Part shown: piece after piece, positions 38,701-46,323 of the stretch | How positions within the stretch are numbered: the stretch's first letter is position 1 | How the letters are laid out: every line of letters starts with the position of its first letter | Source of the DNA: UBA4951 sp963616935 | Lineage (GTDB): Bacteria; Bacillota_I; Bacilli_A; RFN20; CAG-826 | Assembly: GCA_963616935.1 (NCBI GenBank) | Contig: CAVEMS010000005.1 | Location: 1 to 64,000 of the forward strand | Direction: 5' to 3' | Length of the DNA stretch: 64,000 nt | The notes under the pieces: model-generated | Told to the model about the DNA's origin: nothing | Databases searched by the model: none | The model's input: the letters and a program-made list of their open reading frames with translations, nothing else | Position numbers and translations under genes: made by a program

Positions 38701-39547
38701 GACCAAGGTCATAACGCTTGTCGTCAAAGAACTTCTGGATGATGAATTTTTCAACGCCCTCGCGGGTGATAGGTTCACCAGGTTTTAACTTCTTGAATAT
38801 ATCAATGAGAGCGTAACTGCCATTCGTATTGGCGGCGTCTTTGGCGATCGTGGCCTTCATTCCGTCGCTATCGCCGAACAAATCGGTGATATCGTGCCAA
38901 TTGCCATTCCCATCGTTCTTGTCCATGCCCAAGGCTTTGAATAAAACGACGGCCGGCATTTTGCGTTGCCTATCAATACGGACGAACATCGCGCCATGGC
39001 TATCGGTTTCGAATTGAAGCCAAGTGCCACGAGTCGGGATGATTTCGCCAGTGTACATATGAACACCGAGTTTGTTGTCGAAGGTTTCACCGAAATAAGC
39101 GCCCGGCGAACGGACGATTTGGGAGACGATGACACGCTCTGCGCCATTGACGATGAAGGTTCCACTATCCGTCATCATCGGGATATCGCCCATGAAGACT
39201 TCGTTGGTTTCCTTGACTTCTCCGGTCGCTTTTTCGCTAAGACGGAGAGTGACGCGTAACTTGCTTGAATAAGTTAGGTCGTTTTCTTTGCACTCGAGAG
39301 GTCCGTATTCCGGTTTGTCGAAACGGCAACCGACATAATCGATGAAGACGTTCTCGGCGTAGTTAGAAATCGGGAAAACCTCTTTAAAGACCTCGTCGAT
39401 TCCTTTCTCCAAGAACCACTTGAAAGAATCCGTTTGAATCTCGACGAGATATGGAAGCGGGGTGTGTCCGCTGATCTTCGAGAAGTCGATGCGGTCGTTT
39501 TGGAGCAAGGGGTAATCTTTGTAAGTTTTGTTGTTTGCTTTCGGCAT
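35786..39547 (-). CDS. rpoB: RNA polymerase subunit beta
   Basis: Catalytic core subunit, 1253 residues. The rifampicin pocket at residues 491-520 reads SSQLSQFMDQTNPLAELANK then RRISALGPGG. Asn509 occupies the place of E. coli His526; Asn at this place has been linked to natural rifampicin insensitivity in Mollicutes such as Spiroplasma. Other universal blocks (RICPIETPEGQNIGLI, KMSGRHGNKG, GGKAQNGGQRFGEMEVWALEAYGAA) are intact. The C-terminus is extended by an acidic tail of about 40 residues. AAGGAG precedes the ATG. Confidence 0.99.
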   Translation of the reverse strand: MPKANNKTYKDYPLLQNDRIDFSKISGHTPLPYLVEIQTDSFKWFLEKGIDEVFKEVFPISNYAENVFIDYVGCRFDKPEYGPLECKENDLTYSSKLRVTLRLSEKATGEVKETNEVFMGDIPMMTDSGTFIVNGAERVIVSQIVRSPGAYFGETFDNKLGVHMYTGEIIPTRGTWLQFETDSHGAMFVRIDRQRKMPAVVLFKALGMDKNDGNGNWHDITDLFGDSDGMKATIAKDAANTNGSYALIDIFKKLKPGEPITREGVEKFIIQKFFDDKRYDLGRAGRFKYTQKLSVYERLVGRVLAESLIDADGNTFANSEGEAFVRGHVMTKSDVSELRDAEFFERGAHSKKIRVNEHLDTHSIVNVVKVFAHDREGDKIVKIVGTDINLGAVQGGKEISRVTISDMIACFSYFCNIQDGIGTTDDIDHLGNRRVRCVGELLQTQFRIGLTKMSKAVQQKMSVTPDLASAKPQSLINIRPLTSSIREFFASSQLSQFMDQTNPLAELANKRRISALGPGGLTRDRASMEVRDVHYTHYGRICPIETPEGQNIGLINNLSTYAKINRYGFLQAPYRVVIKECDKDGKMHYYVSDRAEYLSADDERDHYIAQANVRLSAPEEVTFSDGHKEIVKEFIDEEVIARHDDDTGIVTVDQVSYVDVSPKEIVSVAAACIPFLENDDATRALMGSNMQRQALPLLRPSLAYVGTGMEQKVAHDSGLAVVATADGIVSYMDSATIKVKGADEEKIYRLQKFDRSNQGTCINQTPIVHVGDVVKEGMIIADGPAMRNGELALGQNMLVAYMTWHGYNYEDAVIMSERMVKEDVYTSIHIEAYDLECRETKLGPEEITRDVPNVSEDAKANLDEDGIIVAGAEVKEGDILVGKVTPKGQTEPTPEEKLLAAIFAEKTKDGKDSSLRVPHGGAGIVLKVKQYSRKNKDPLSPGVMKKVRVYIVQKRKVSEGDKMSGRHGNKGVISKILPIEDMPFLPDGTPLDVMLSPMGVPSRMNIGQILEIHLGLACRKLGLRVATPVFDGVSDKEIHDLMAKAGIASDGKTILYDGQTGERFPERISVGVQYMIKLVHMVDDKLHARATGPYSLVTQQPLGGKAQNGGQRFGEMEVWALEAYGAAHVLQEMMTVKSDDRVGRRKTYEAIIKGHENPKPGMPEAFKVFTKELKGLGMNVALYDNEGEAIDMDTLAKEALIEERKVNSAIRNLTAPREEEKADVEEVSNDVASEQAAEEGLSIGNGPSSGDLD

Positions 39548-39558
39548 TTTTGAACTCC

Positions 39559-40155
39559 TTATTTAATTGCTTGGATAACCAGATAGCCTTTTTTCTTGGC
39601 GAGAATATCCACCTTACTATATAAAGAGGATATATACGCGAGCGCGCTATAGGCGCCTTGCTTGACGCGAATGACGATGATGAGCTTCCCCTTCTCCTTC
39701 AAATGGGACAAGGCTCCCTCATAAATCGCATACGTCACTTTCTTGCCGGCGCGGATAGGCGGATTTGAGACTATCGTGTCAAAAGTCGAATCGATGCTGT
39801 GGTAAACGTCGCTATGGAAGATCTCGACTTGATTGCCGACGCCAAGGATGGAGGCGTTTTTCTTGGCAAGCTCGAGAGCGCGGTCGTTCACATCGACTAA
39901 CGTAAGGGAACGATCGTGAGAATGAAGAGCGAGGATTAGTCCGATTGGGCCCACTCCGCATCCCATATCCAATATTGAGGTTCCAAGATCGGCTTGGGCG
40001 ATGGTTTCAAGCAATAAACGCGTACCATCGTCTAAGCCATCTTTCGAGAAAACCCCGCGGTCGCTTTGGAGGCAATATTCCTTCCCTAACAAAGAGAAAC
40101 GAATGCTGATGTCCTTATGAGACAATCCTTCCACGTTATCGAAGTATTGACCCAT
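39559..40155 (-). CDS. RsmC-like class I methyltransferase (YbxB type)
   Basis: A 198-residue SAM-dependent methyltransferase with motif I ILDMGCGVGPIGLIL, motif II LVDVNDRALELAKKN and the catalytic NPPIRAGK, the same four-residue NPPI/F motif as 16S rRNA guanine-N2 methyltransferases. In Firmicutes a protein of this type (YbxB) sits between rplL and rpoB, exactly as here. GGAGGGAT precedes the ATG. A strong hairpin separates it from rplL, and rpoB follows after 11 bp, so its expression is tied to rpoBC. Confidence 0.9.
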   Translation of the reverse strand: MGQYFDNVEGLSHKDISIRFSLLGKEYCLQSDRGVFSKDGLDDGTRLLLETIAQADLGTSILDMGCGVGPIGLILALHSHDRSLTLVDVNDRALELAKKNASILGVGNQVEIFHSDVYHSIDSTFDTIVSNPPIRAGKKVTYAIYEGALSHLKEKGKLIIVIRVKQGAYSALAYISSLYSKVDILAKKKGYLVIQAIK

Positions 40156-40175
40156 TCTTATCCCTCCATAAGCGC

Positions 40176-40215
40176 CAAAACCCTACCCACAGACGACGAA
40201 TCCATGGGCAGGGTT
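40176..40215 (-). terminator. Attenuator between rplL and rpoB genes
   Basis: AACCCTGCCCA at 40215-40205 pairs with TGGGTAGGGTT at 40189-40179 on the minus strand, followed by TTTTGG. A partial terminator at this point would lower RNA polymerase subunits relative to L10/L7-L12, as known from the E. coli rplL-rpoB gap. Confidence 0.75.
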
Positions 40216-40233
40216 AAAGCTACAAAGTTGAAA

Positions 40234-40617
40234 CTATTTGATTTCGACTTCGCAACCAGTGTCGGTGAGAGTCTTCTTGTAGGCTTCCGCTTCGACTGGG
40301 CTGATCTTCTCTTTGATAGCAACTGGGGCTTGGTCGACGAGTTTCTTGGCATCCATAAGTCCAAGGCCGGTGATGGTTTGGACGGCTTTGATGACGGCGA
40401 CTTTGCCGGCAGTTCCAAGGCCTTTGAGGAAGAGGGAGACTTCGCTCGGTCCCTTCTTCGCTGGTCCTTCTTCTTCAGCTGGAGCAGCAGCCGCGACTGG
40501 AGCGGCGGCGGTGACACCGAATTCCTTTTCGACGTCCTTGACGAGAGCAGAGAGCTCGAGGGCGGTCATTTGTTTGAGGGTGTCAATGATTTGTTCATTG
40601 GTTAACTTTTCAGCCAT
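40234..40617 (-). CDS. rplL: 50S ribosomal protein L7/L12
   Basis: Stalk protein of 127 residues: an N-terminal dimerisation domain (residues 1-32), an Ala/Pro-rich hinge (residues 36-52) and the factor-binding C-terminal domain with KVAVIKAVQTITGLGLMDAK and LVDQAPVAIKE. AGGAGG precedes the ATG. It follows rplJ by 19 bp. Confidence 0.98.
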   Translation of the reverse strand: MAEKLTNEQIIDTLKQMTALELSALVKDVEKEFGVTAAAPVAAAAPAEEEGPAKKGPSEVSLFLKGLGTAGKVAVIKAVQTITGLGLMDAKKLVDQAPVAIKEKISPVEAEAYKKTLTDTGCEVEIK

Positions 40618-40636
40618 TGTTTTATCCTCCTAGAGA

Positions 40637-41152
40637 TTAATTGGCTGCCGGGGCAGCTGCCTCCGGCGCATCTTTTTCGGCAATCGACTTGACGGCGCGG
40701 GCAAAGCCAGCGACGGGTTCGTTGAGAACCATGCAGAACATCGAGAGCAATTGCTCCTTGGTTGGGAGCTTCGCGACTTCTTTGAGTCCGGCTGCGTCAA
40801 CAACCGTCCCTTCGACGAGTCCGCCTTTGAGGACTAAAGCCTCATGATAACGGCTGAACTTGTAGAGAATCTTCGCACCCGAAGAGGTGTCTTCGGAGAA
40901 GATGAAGGCATTAGGACCTTCGAGATAAGCATCGAGACCTTCGATGCCGTTATCCTTGAGGGCGCGGCGTACCATGGTGTTTTTGTAAACGCCCATAGTG
41001 CCCTTCCCTTCGGCTAGGGTACGGCGAAGTTCGGTCATTTCAGCCACCGTCAAGCCTTGATAGCCGACGATCGCGAGAGCCTTGCTGCCCTTTAAGCTTT
41101 CAGAAATTTCCTTGACGGCGTCTTTCTTAGCTTGAAGTGCTTTTTCGTTCAT
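40637..41152 (-). CDS. rplJ: 50S ribosomal protein L10
   Basis: Stalk base protein, 171 residues, with the conserved ALAIVGYQGLTVAEMTELRR and GTMGVYKNTMVRRAL near the N-terminus and the helical C-terminus that binds L7/L12 dimers. Translation starts at an ATG behind AAAGGAGGAACACACG. An L10 leader RNA lies upstream, so L10-L12 complex should repress this transcript as in other bacteria. Confidence 0.98.
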   Translation of the reverse strand: MNEKALQAKKDAVKEISESLKGSKALAIVGYQGLTVAEMTELRRTLAEGKGTMGVYKNTMVRRALKDNGIEGLDAYLEGPNAFIFSEDTSSGAKILYKFSRYHEALVLKGGLVEGTVVDAAGLKEVAKLPTKEQLLSMFCMVLNEPVAGFARAVKSIAEKDAPEAAAPAAN

Positions 41153-41221
41153 CGTGTGTTCCTCCTTTCTTTTTTTGTCGACAATATGTGAAGCTTGGTA
41201 TAACTAGCGAGAATTGTGAAT

Positions 41222-41275
41222 GTGACCTCAGCAACGTGAATTATTAAGGCACTTGCCCGTTGCTATCTTAGGTAT
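41222..41275 (-). promoter_or_regulatory. L10 ribosomal protein leader
   Basis: On the minus strand ACCTAAGATAGCAACGG at 41273-41257 and CGTTGCTGAGGT near 41236-41224 form the two halves of the known Firmicutes L10 leader, where the AAG/GAGGT elements make a kink-turn and GCAACG pairs with CGTTGC. It lies 70-120 nt upstream of rplJ. The L10-L12 complex is expected to bind here. Confidence 0.8.
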
Positions 41276-41304
41276 AACAAGCAATTCACTCAATTTTTGC
41301 TTCC

Positions 41305-41994
41305 TTAGTTGCGGGAAGCGAATCCTAGCTTAATGCCAGGGCCCATCGTGGTGTGGACGACGGCGGTGAGGATGTAGTTGCCTTTGACGCTCGATGGGCG
41401 TGATTTGACAACGGCATCGCAGACGGTTTGAAGGTTATCGACGATCGCTTGGTCTTCGAAGGAGACGCGGGCGATGCTGATATTGAGGTTGCCGTCCTTA
41501 TCGACACGGTAGCTGATCTTACCTTTTTTGATTTCGGTGATCGCTTGTCCGATGGCCATGGTGACGGTTCCGGTCTTGGGGTTTGGCATCAAGCCTTTTG
41601 GACCGAGGACGCGGCCCATTTTTCCGAGCTCGCCCATCATGTCCGGAGTGGCGACGATGATATCGAATCCAAACCAGTTCTCGACTTGGATCTTCTCGAG
41701 CATATCTTTAGCACCGACGAAGTCAGCACCTGCCGCTTTCGCCTCTTCTTGTTTGCCAGAGGTAAGGGCAAGGATCTTTTTGGTCTTGCCATTGCCGTGA
41801 GGAAGCACGAGGGTTCCGCGGATCAATTGGTCGGCGAGGGTCGGATTGACATTGAGACGGAAGCTCACGTCGATCGTCGCATCGAATTTGGTCGTATTGG
41901 TTTTCTTTAAGAGAGCTGCAGCCTCTTCGAAGCTGTATTCCTTCTTTGGGTCGATAAGCTTGGAGGCTTCGACGTATTTCTTTCCTTTTTTCAT
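41305..41994 (-). CDS. rplA: 50S ribosomal protein L1
   Basis: L1-stalk protein of 229 residues. The conserved VDVSFRLNVNP-type strand (here IDVSFRLNV), LPHGNGKTKKILAL, GRVLGPKGLMPNPKTGTVT and the C-terminal TMGPGIKL are present. The ATG follows AAGGAGACAAACG, 11 bp after the rplK stop. It binds 23S rRNA and in some bacteria regulates its own mRNA. Confidence 0.98.
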   Translation of the reverse strand: MKKGKKYVEASKLIDPKKEYSFEEAAALLKKTNTTKFDATIDVSFRLNVNPTLADQLIRGTLVLPHGNGKTKKILALTSGKQEEAKAAGADFVGAKDMLEKIQVENWFGFDIIVATPDMMGELGKMGRVLGPKGLMPNPKTGTVTMAIGQAITEIKKGKISYRVDKDGNLNISIARVSFEDQAIVDNLQTVCDAVVKSRPSSVKGNYILTAVVHTTMGPGIKLGFASRN

Positions 41995-42005
41995 CGTTTG
42001 TCTCC

Positions 42006-42416
42006 TTATTTCTCGACGGTGATGCCCATTTGACGAGCGCTGCCGGCCACGATTCTCTTGGCGGCTTCGATGTCGTTGGCGTTGAGATCCGGCATCTTAT
42101 ACTTGGCGATCTCTTCGCATTGAGCGTCGGTGATGTGTCCGACGATCTTCTTTTGGTCACCGGAACCTTTGGTGAGTCCGGCCGCTTTGAGGATTAAACC
42201 GCTCACTGGAGAGGTCTTGATCTCGAAGCTGTAGGATTTGTCCTCATACGCAGTGATGATGACAGGGACTACTTGCCCTTTGCGGTCTGCCGTCTTCGCG
42301 TTGAAGTCGGTGCAGAACTTGTTCATGACGACGCCTGCGCTAGCAAGCTTCGGTCCTGGATGGGCATCTCCGCCTGGGAGTTCCATCTTAAGGACTTTGA
42401 CGATTTTCTTTGCCAT
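42006..42416 (-). CDS. rplK: 50S ribosomal protein L11
   Basis: GTPase-centre protein of 136 residues. It has the N-terminal LPGGDAHPGPKLASAGVVMNKF (slightly altered from the usual AGxAxPAPPVGPALGxxGVN) and the C-terminal rRNA-binding KAAGLTKGSGDQKKIVGHIT and IVAGSARQMGI. The ATG at 42416 is chosen because AAAGGAGGACAAC precedes it; the upstream start would add six residues. It is the first gene of rplK-rplA with its own promoter. Confidence 0.97.
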   Translation of the reverse strand: MAKKIVKVLKMELPGGDAHPGPKLASAGVVMNKFCTDFNAKTADRKGQVVPVIITAYEDKSYSFEIKTSPVSGLILKAAGLTKGSGDQKKIVGHITDAQCEEIAKYKMPDLNANDIEAAKRIVAGSARQMGITVEK

Positions 42417-42503
42417 GTTGTCCTCCTTTGACAATATGCAGTGGGTTTAACGGGCCTTCGTCAAGGCTCTACCACGCAACACGCATTTTCACGTGCGGGA
42501 GTA

Positions 42504-42532
42504 AGTATACGCGTATACGCATGATAGAGCAA
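42504..42532 (-). promoter_or_regulatory. Promoter of rplK-rplA
   Basis: TTGCTC at 42532-42527, a 17-bp spacer and TATACT at 42509-42504 on the minus strand, leaving a leader of about 85 nt. Confidence 0.65.
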
Positions 42533-42604
42533 GCATTTTTTTACTCCGTTTCGAGAAGAATCGTCACGAAATCGCAAAATCCCTGCAAAACCCCGATTAA
42601 AAAG

Positions 42605-42629
42605 AAAAAAGCCCGCTTGAAACGGGCTT
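42605..42629 (-). terminator. Terminator of the metal ATPase operon
   Basis: AAGCCCG-TTTCAAG-CGGGCTT followed by TTTTC on the minus strand, 16 bp after the ATPase stop. Confidence 0.9.
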
Positions 42630-42644
42630 GATTCGTATGAAATT

Positions 42645-44666
42645 CTACTTCTTTTTGTCGTTTATTTTCGAATAAAGCAATGAAACGGAGAAGACTATCA
42701 ATGCAGCGGTCAATCCCGTGTCCGCCAAAACGGCCACGATCATCGGAAGCTCATTTCCGCTTGCGATATACGGCATTATTATCGCCAAAATGGCAATCAG
42801 GAATTTGACGCTTAAAGCGATCGCGACATCGCTAATAGCCCGTCTTCTCGTCTTTTTGGCGATTCCCACTGCCGTCACCACTTTCGAAGGATCATCATTC
42901 ATAATCACGACGTCAGCGTTCTCGATGGCCAAATCACTGCCGCCACCGCCCATCGCGATTCCAACATCCGCCAAGGCAATCGAAGGAGCATCGTTAATCC
43001 CATCGCCCATATAGGCGACCGCTTTAGAAGAAGAATCGATTCGCTCTTTGAGTAGCTTAGTCTTTTCGTTTGGCAATAACTCATAACGGTATTCCGAAAT
43101 GCCAAGTTCTTTTGCCATCACCGTGGCGCCTTCTTTCTTATCGCCGGTTAGCATCAAGGTTTCGATTCCGGCACCTGAAAGGTCAGAAACCATCTTTTTG
43201 CTTTCTTCTCTAGCAACGTCATTTAACAATGCATATCCGGCGTATTCGCCGTCTATAGCCAAATACACAACGGTTCCGATTTCGTTTGTTTCTTCAAGGA
43301 CGATGCCACTATCTCTAAGCAATTTCGCGTTTCCAGCCAAAACGTTTTTGCCATCATACGTCACTTTGATGCCATGGCCGGCGATTTCCTCATAGAAAGT
43401 CACCTTTTTTGAGATTTCATCGATATTATCGGAACCGATTATCGCTTTGGCGATTGGATGATTGCTTCTGGATTCAGCCGCTTTCAAACAGGCCTCGAAA
43501 GAATCGAGAGACACGCTTTTAGGCGCCAATTTCGTGACCGTGAAACGTCCATACGTCAATGTGCCGGTTTTGTCGGTCACCAATACTCCGAGTTCATTGA
43601 GTTTGTCGAAATAAGACGCGCCTTTGACGATAATCCCGTTCTTTGACGCTAAACCGATGCCGGCAAAATAGCTTAGAGGGACGCTTACGACCACGGCGCA
43701 AGGACAAGAGATCACCAATAACGAAATCGCCGTGTAAATCCAGTGCATCCAAACGGATGGGCTATCGTAATCGATGCATAACGGCGGAATCACCGCCAAC
43801 AAAATTGCAACGGAAACGACAATCGGAGTATAAATTTTCGCAAATTTCGTGATGAATTTATCGGCTTTCGATTTGTTGGCTTCTGACTCCTCGACAAGCC
43901 TTATGATGCGGCTTACGGTGCTATCCTCAAACGATTTGCTGACCTTAACCGTAAGCAAACCGCTTTTGAGGATGGTTCCGCTATTGACGGAATCGCCTTT
44001 CTTCTTTGAGACCGGAACGAATTCGCCAGTAAGACTCGACATATCTAACGAGCCTTCTCCATCGATTATCTCACCGTCGGCCGGAACGATTTCCCCCACT
44101 TTGACAAGGATTTCATCGCCGATTTTTAGATTTTGCGGATCTACCGTTTTTAGCGAACCGTCCACTAATAAATTGGCCGTTTTAGCCCTTAGTCCAATCG
44201 CGTTCGATATCGCCTTATGCGATTTTTCCGAAGCGAAATCTTCGAACATCTCGCCAAGCTGATAAAGCAACACGATCATTACTGCTTCGAAGAATTCGTT
44301 TGCGCCAAAGAAACGAAGCGAAAAGGCGCCGACGCTTGCGACGAACATAAGCATATTCTCATCGAAAGGATTCTTTTCTTTTACTAGGCTTTCGAAGCCT
44401 TCGATGATTATGTCGTATCCGCTTATAAGCCAAGCAACGAGCATTATGCCGAAATTTATCCATAGGCCACTGCCTTTAAGGATATTGGAGTCACACCATT
44501 CCTCTGTGAAAAGGAACAGACCAAGCAAAGATAAAATCAAACTCAAAGCCAAGCGAGAAACGGTTATGATGACGTGCTTTTTGTCTTCGTTTTCCACTTT
44601 TTCGCCCGCTTTTAATTCTTCGGCATGTTCGTGGCCGGAGTGACACTCATGACAATGGCATCCCAT
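42645..44666 (-). CDS. P1B-type Zn/Cd/Pb-exporting ATPase
   Basis: A 673-residue heavy-metal pump. The cytosolic start MGCHCHECHSGHEHAEE is Cys/His-rich and probably binds metal in place of a ferredoxin-like domain. Eight membrane helices are expected; the metal-binding SCPCAVV lies in helix six, the actuator loop has LTGEFVPV, the phosphorylation site is DKTGTLT, the SNHPIA motif follows, and GDGINDAPSIALADVGIAMG closes the hinge. The CPC motif with this context is that of CadA/ZntA exporters. An ArsR regulator lies 2 bp upstream in the same operon. Confidence 0.93.
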   Translation of the reverse strand: MGCHCHECHSGHEHAEELKAGEKVENEDKKHVIITVSRLALSLILSLLGLFLFTEEWCDSNILKGSGLWINFGIMLVAWLISGYDIIIEGFESLVKEKNPFDENMLMFVASVGAFSLRFFGANEFFEAVMIVLLYQLGEMFEDFASEKSHKAISNAIGLRAKTANLLVDGSLKTVDPQNLKIGDEILVKVGEIVPADGEIIDGEGSLDMSSLTGEFVPVSKKKGDSVNSGTILKSGLLTVKVSKSFEDSTVSRIIRLVEESEANKSKADKFITKFAKIYTPIVVSVAILLAVIPPLCIDYDSPSVWMHWIYTAISLLVISCPCAVVVSVPLSYFAGIGLASKNGIIVKGASYFDKLNELGVLVTDKTGTLTYGRFTVTKLAPKSVSLDSFEACLKAAESRSNHPIAKAIIGSDNIDEISKKVTFYEEIAGHGIKVTYDGKNVLAGNAKLLRDSGIVLEETNEIGTVVYLAIDGEYAGYALLNDVAREESKKMVSDLSGAGIETLMLTGDKKEGATVMAKELGISEYRYELLPNEKTKLLKERIDSSSKAVAYMGDGINDAPSIALADVGIAMGGGGSDLAIENADVVIMNDDPSKVVTAVGIAKKTRRRAISDVAIALSVKFLIAILAIIMPYIASGNELPMIVAVLADTGLTAALIVFSVSLLYSKINDKKK

Positions 44667-44668
44667 GG

Positions 44669-44971
44669 TTATTCTCCTTTCTCCAAAACGTGATCGTGAA
44701 CGACTTCCAATAGTTTCGTCACGTGTTCATCGGCAAGACGATAATAGACTTTGTGGCCATCCTTTCTCGTTTCGACAAGGTGGTTTTTCCTAAGGATCTT
44801 AAGCTGATGCGATATAAGCGACTGCGAGGCCCCTACCTCATCCATAATTTCAGTCACGTTCTTCTCTTCGTAGTTAATCACATAAAGGATTTTGAGGCGC
44901 GTGAAATCACTCGCAACATTCAATAATTCCTCCATTTTCTCTAATGTTTTCTCGTTTGGTAGCTCGCTCAT
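44669..44971 (-). CDS. ArsR/SmtB-family metal-sensing repressor
   Basis: A 100-residue winged-helix repressor: FTRLKILYVINYEEKNVTEIMD then GASQSLISHQLKILRKNHLVETRKDGHKVYYRLADEHV. The C-terminal helix holds Asp and several His (DEHVTKLLEVVHDHVLEKGE) that fit an alpha-5 Zn site; the ELLNVAS start lacks the Cys pair of CadC, favouring a SmtB/CzrA-like Zn sensor. ATG at 44971 is favoured by the AAAGGA before it. Two matching inverted repeats flank its promoter, so it almost surely represses itself and the ATPase. Confidence 0.93.
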   Translation of the reverse strand: MSELPNEKTLEKMEELLNVASDFTRLKILYVINYEEKNVTEIMDEVGASQSLISHQLKILRKNHLVETRKDGHKVYYRLADEHVTKLLEVVHDHVLEKGE

Positions 44972-44991
44972 ATATGAATGTCCTTTCATAT
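44972..44991. promoter_or_regulatory. ArsR operator 1
   Basis: ATATGAA and TTCATAT arms with a six-base centre, 20 bp in all, directly in front of the arsR ATG and overlapping its ribosome binding site. The arms fit the TGAA-TTCA core of SmtB-type operators. Confidence 0.75.
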
Positions 44992-45001
44992 TTACGAGCA
45001 T

Positions 45002-45030
45002 AGAATATCCATAGAGAAAGCAAAAATCAA
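45002..45030 (-). promoter_or_regulatory. Promoter of the arsR-ATPase operon
   Basis: TTGATT at 45030-45025, a 17-bp spacer and TATTCT at 45007-45002 on the minus strand, between the two operators. Confidence 0.7.
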
Positions 45031-45035
45031 GATAA

Positions 45036-45055
45036 ATATGAATTTTTGTTCATAT
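45036..45055. promoter_or_regulatory. ArsR operator 2
   Basis: Same seven-base arms ATATGAA and TTCATAT and the same six-base centre length as operator 1, centred 64 bp from it and just upstream of the -35 box. Confidence 0.75.
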
Positions 45056-45105
45056 ATCGATTTAAAGAGAAAATATCGGCAAAAATATCTTCTTAGCCGA
45101 AAGTC

Positions 45106-45426
45106 TTATAACGGGAGGAATAAAGCCAACGCAGCCGATGAAGACGAACTCGTGGCGCCAGGAATGCTCTCGATCAATCCAAAAATGACCCCAACTATGA
45201 AGAGGCCTATGTAGCCGGCGACGACGCCTATTATTGAAACGATTATGCCAGCGATAGCAAAGCCAAAGCCATGTTTGCCTATGCAAGCCAAAATCAAAGC
45301 CACTATTCCAAGAACGACGCCTACCATGGCGATCCAAATCCCGGAATAGGTGAGATATTTGATGAATCCGAAGATCCCACCAACGATGCCAAGTATAATT
45401 GAGGCGATACCAAATCCTTTTGCCAT
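45106..45426 (-). CDS. Small Gly/Ile-rich membrane protein
   Basis: A 106-residue protein with three hydrophobic stretches (IASIILGIVGGIFGFI, IWIAMVGVVLGIVALILACIG, FAIAGIIVSIIGVVAGYIGLFIVGVIFGLI) like the DUF4190-type small membrane proteins, ending in a short Ser/Ala tail. AAGGAG precedes the ATG and it has its own promoter. Function unknown. It sits between nusG and the metal ATPase operon. Confidence 0.78.
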   Translation of the reverse strand: MAKGFGIASIILGIVGGIFGFIKYLTYSGIWIAMVGVVLGIVALILACIGKHGFGFAIAGIIVSIIGVVAGYIGLFIVGVIFGLIESIPGATSSSSSAALALFLPL

Positions 45427-45469
45427 GTTTCTTCTCCTTATGCGACGAATACGTCTTTAAATCCCCATT

Positions 45470-45499
45470 ATTCTAACCGCTTAATCGGCCGTTTTTCAA
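45470..45499 (-). promoter_or_regulatory. Promoter of the 106-aa membrane protein
   Basis: TTGAAA at 45499-45494, an 18-bp spacer and TAGAAT at 45475-45470 on the minus strand. Confidence 0.6.
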
Positions 45500-45515
45500 G
45501 AATCCAAAAGATAAC

Positions 45516-45538
45516 AAAAAGGAGCGGTTCCCCGCTCC
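45516..45538 (-). terminator. Terminator of rpmG-secE-nusG
   Basis: GGAGCGG-GGAA-CCGCTCC followed by TTTTTG on the minus strand, 20 bp after the nusG stop. It cleanly separates nusG from the genes that follow. Confidence 0.92.
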
Positions 45539-45557
45539 AAAAATAAAATGATAGGAA

Positions 45558-46115
45558 TTAGATTTTCTCGATTTCTGAGAAATCAACATCAACCGGGGTG
45601 CTACGGCCGAAGAAGACGGTATCGACACGGCAAGCGCCAGTCGCGCGGTCGATCGAAAGAATCGTTCCTTCCGTTCCTTCGAGAGGTCCACTGATGACTT
45701 TGACTTTATCGCCGACGCCATAACGGTCGTACATAGCGCTGTCGATCATGCCCATTCTCTTAAGAACAGGTTCAATCTCTTTGCGGCTGACCGGGGTAGG
45801 TTTCTGACCACCGCCGCTAGAACCGGCGATACCGGTGACGCCCGGAGTGTTACGGACGATGTACCAAGAATCGTCGGCCATGATCATCTCGACGAAAATA
45901 TAGCCTGGATAAAGGTTTCTCTTCTTCATTTTGCCAGTGGCGATACCGTCTTTTAGGACTGGCTCTTCCACTTCGGCGACGATGACGCGGAAGATCTTCT
46001 CTCCCATATTCATCGTTTCGATACGCTTCTTCAGATTCTCGGCCGTTTTGGCTTCGTGCATCGAATAAGTCGTAACGATGTACCATTTCTTCTCACTTAA
46101 TTGCGGTGTTTCCAT
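45558..46115 (-). CDS. nusG: Transcription elongation factor NusG
   Basis: A 185-residue processivity and pausing factor. It has the NGN domain (WYIVTTYSMHEAKTAENLKKRI, LYPGYIFVEMIMADDSWYIVRNTPGVTGI) and the C-terminal KOW domain with GDKVKVISGPLEGTEGTI. The ATG at 46115 follows GGAGGAATG; the longer open frame has 41 extra residues unlike any NusG. secE ends 2 bp upstream, as in Firmicutes. Confidence 0.98.
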   Translation of the reverse strand: METPQLSEKKWYIVTTYSMHEAKTAENLKKRIETMNMGEKIFRVIVAEVEEPVLKDGIATGKMKKRNLYPGYIFVEMIMADDSWYIVRNTPGVTGIAGSSGGGQKPTPVSRKEIEPVLKRMGMIDSAMYDRYGVGDKVKVISGPLEGTEGTILSIDRATGACRVDTVFFGRSTPVDVDFSEIEKI

Positions 46116-46117
46116 GA

Positions 46118-46312
46118 TTACATTCCTCCAAATGCGTCTTTGAGTTGCGAAATAATGCTGCTGGCCGTCAAGTCCTCTAACATCAAGAAGACAGCTGCGA
46201 AAACGGAAATGCAGATGACAACGGCGATGGCCGGCCAAAGCTTATCGCGGGAAGGCCAACGCACGCGTTTCCCTTCTTTGACCACTTCCTTCATGTACTT
46301 GTGTGGATTCAT
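46118..46312 (-). CDS. secE: Preprotein translocase subunit SecE
   Basis: A 64-residue single-helix subunit of the Sec channel: amphipathic EVVKEGKRVRWPSRDKL followed by one membrane helix (AIAVVICISVFAAVFLML). The ATG at 46312 follows AAAGGAG. It lies 11 bp after rpmG. Its partner SecY is encoded at 62160-63518. Confidence 0.96.
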   Translation of the reverse strand: MNPHKYMKEVVKEGKRVRWPSRDKLWPAIAVVICISVFAAVFLMLEDLTASSIISQLKDAFGGM

Positions 46313-46323
46313 GAGGCTCCTTT

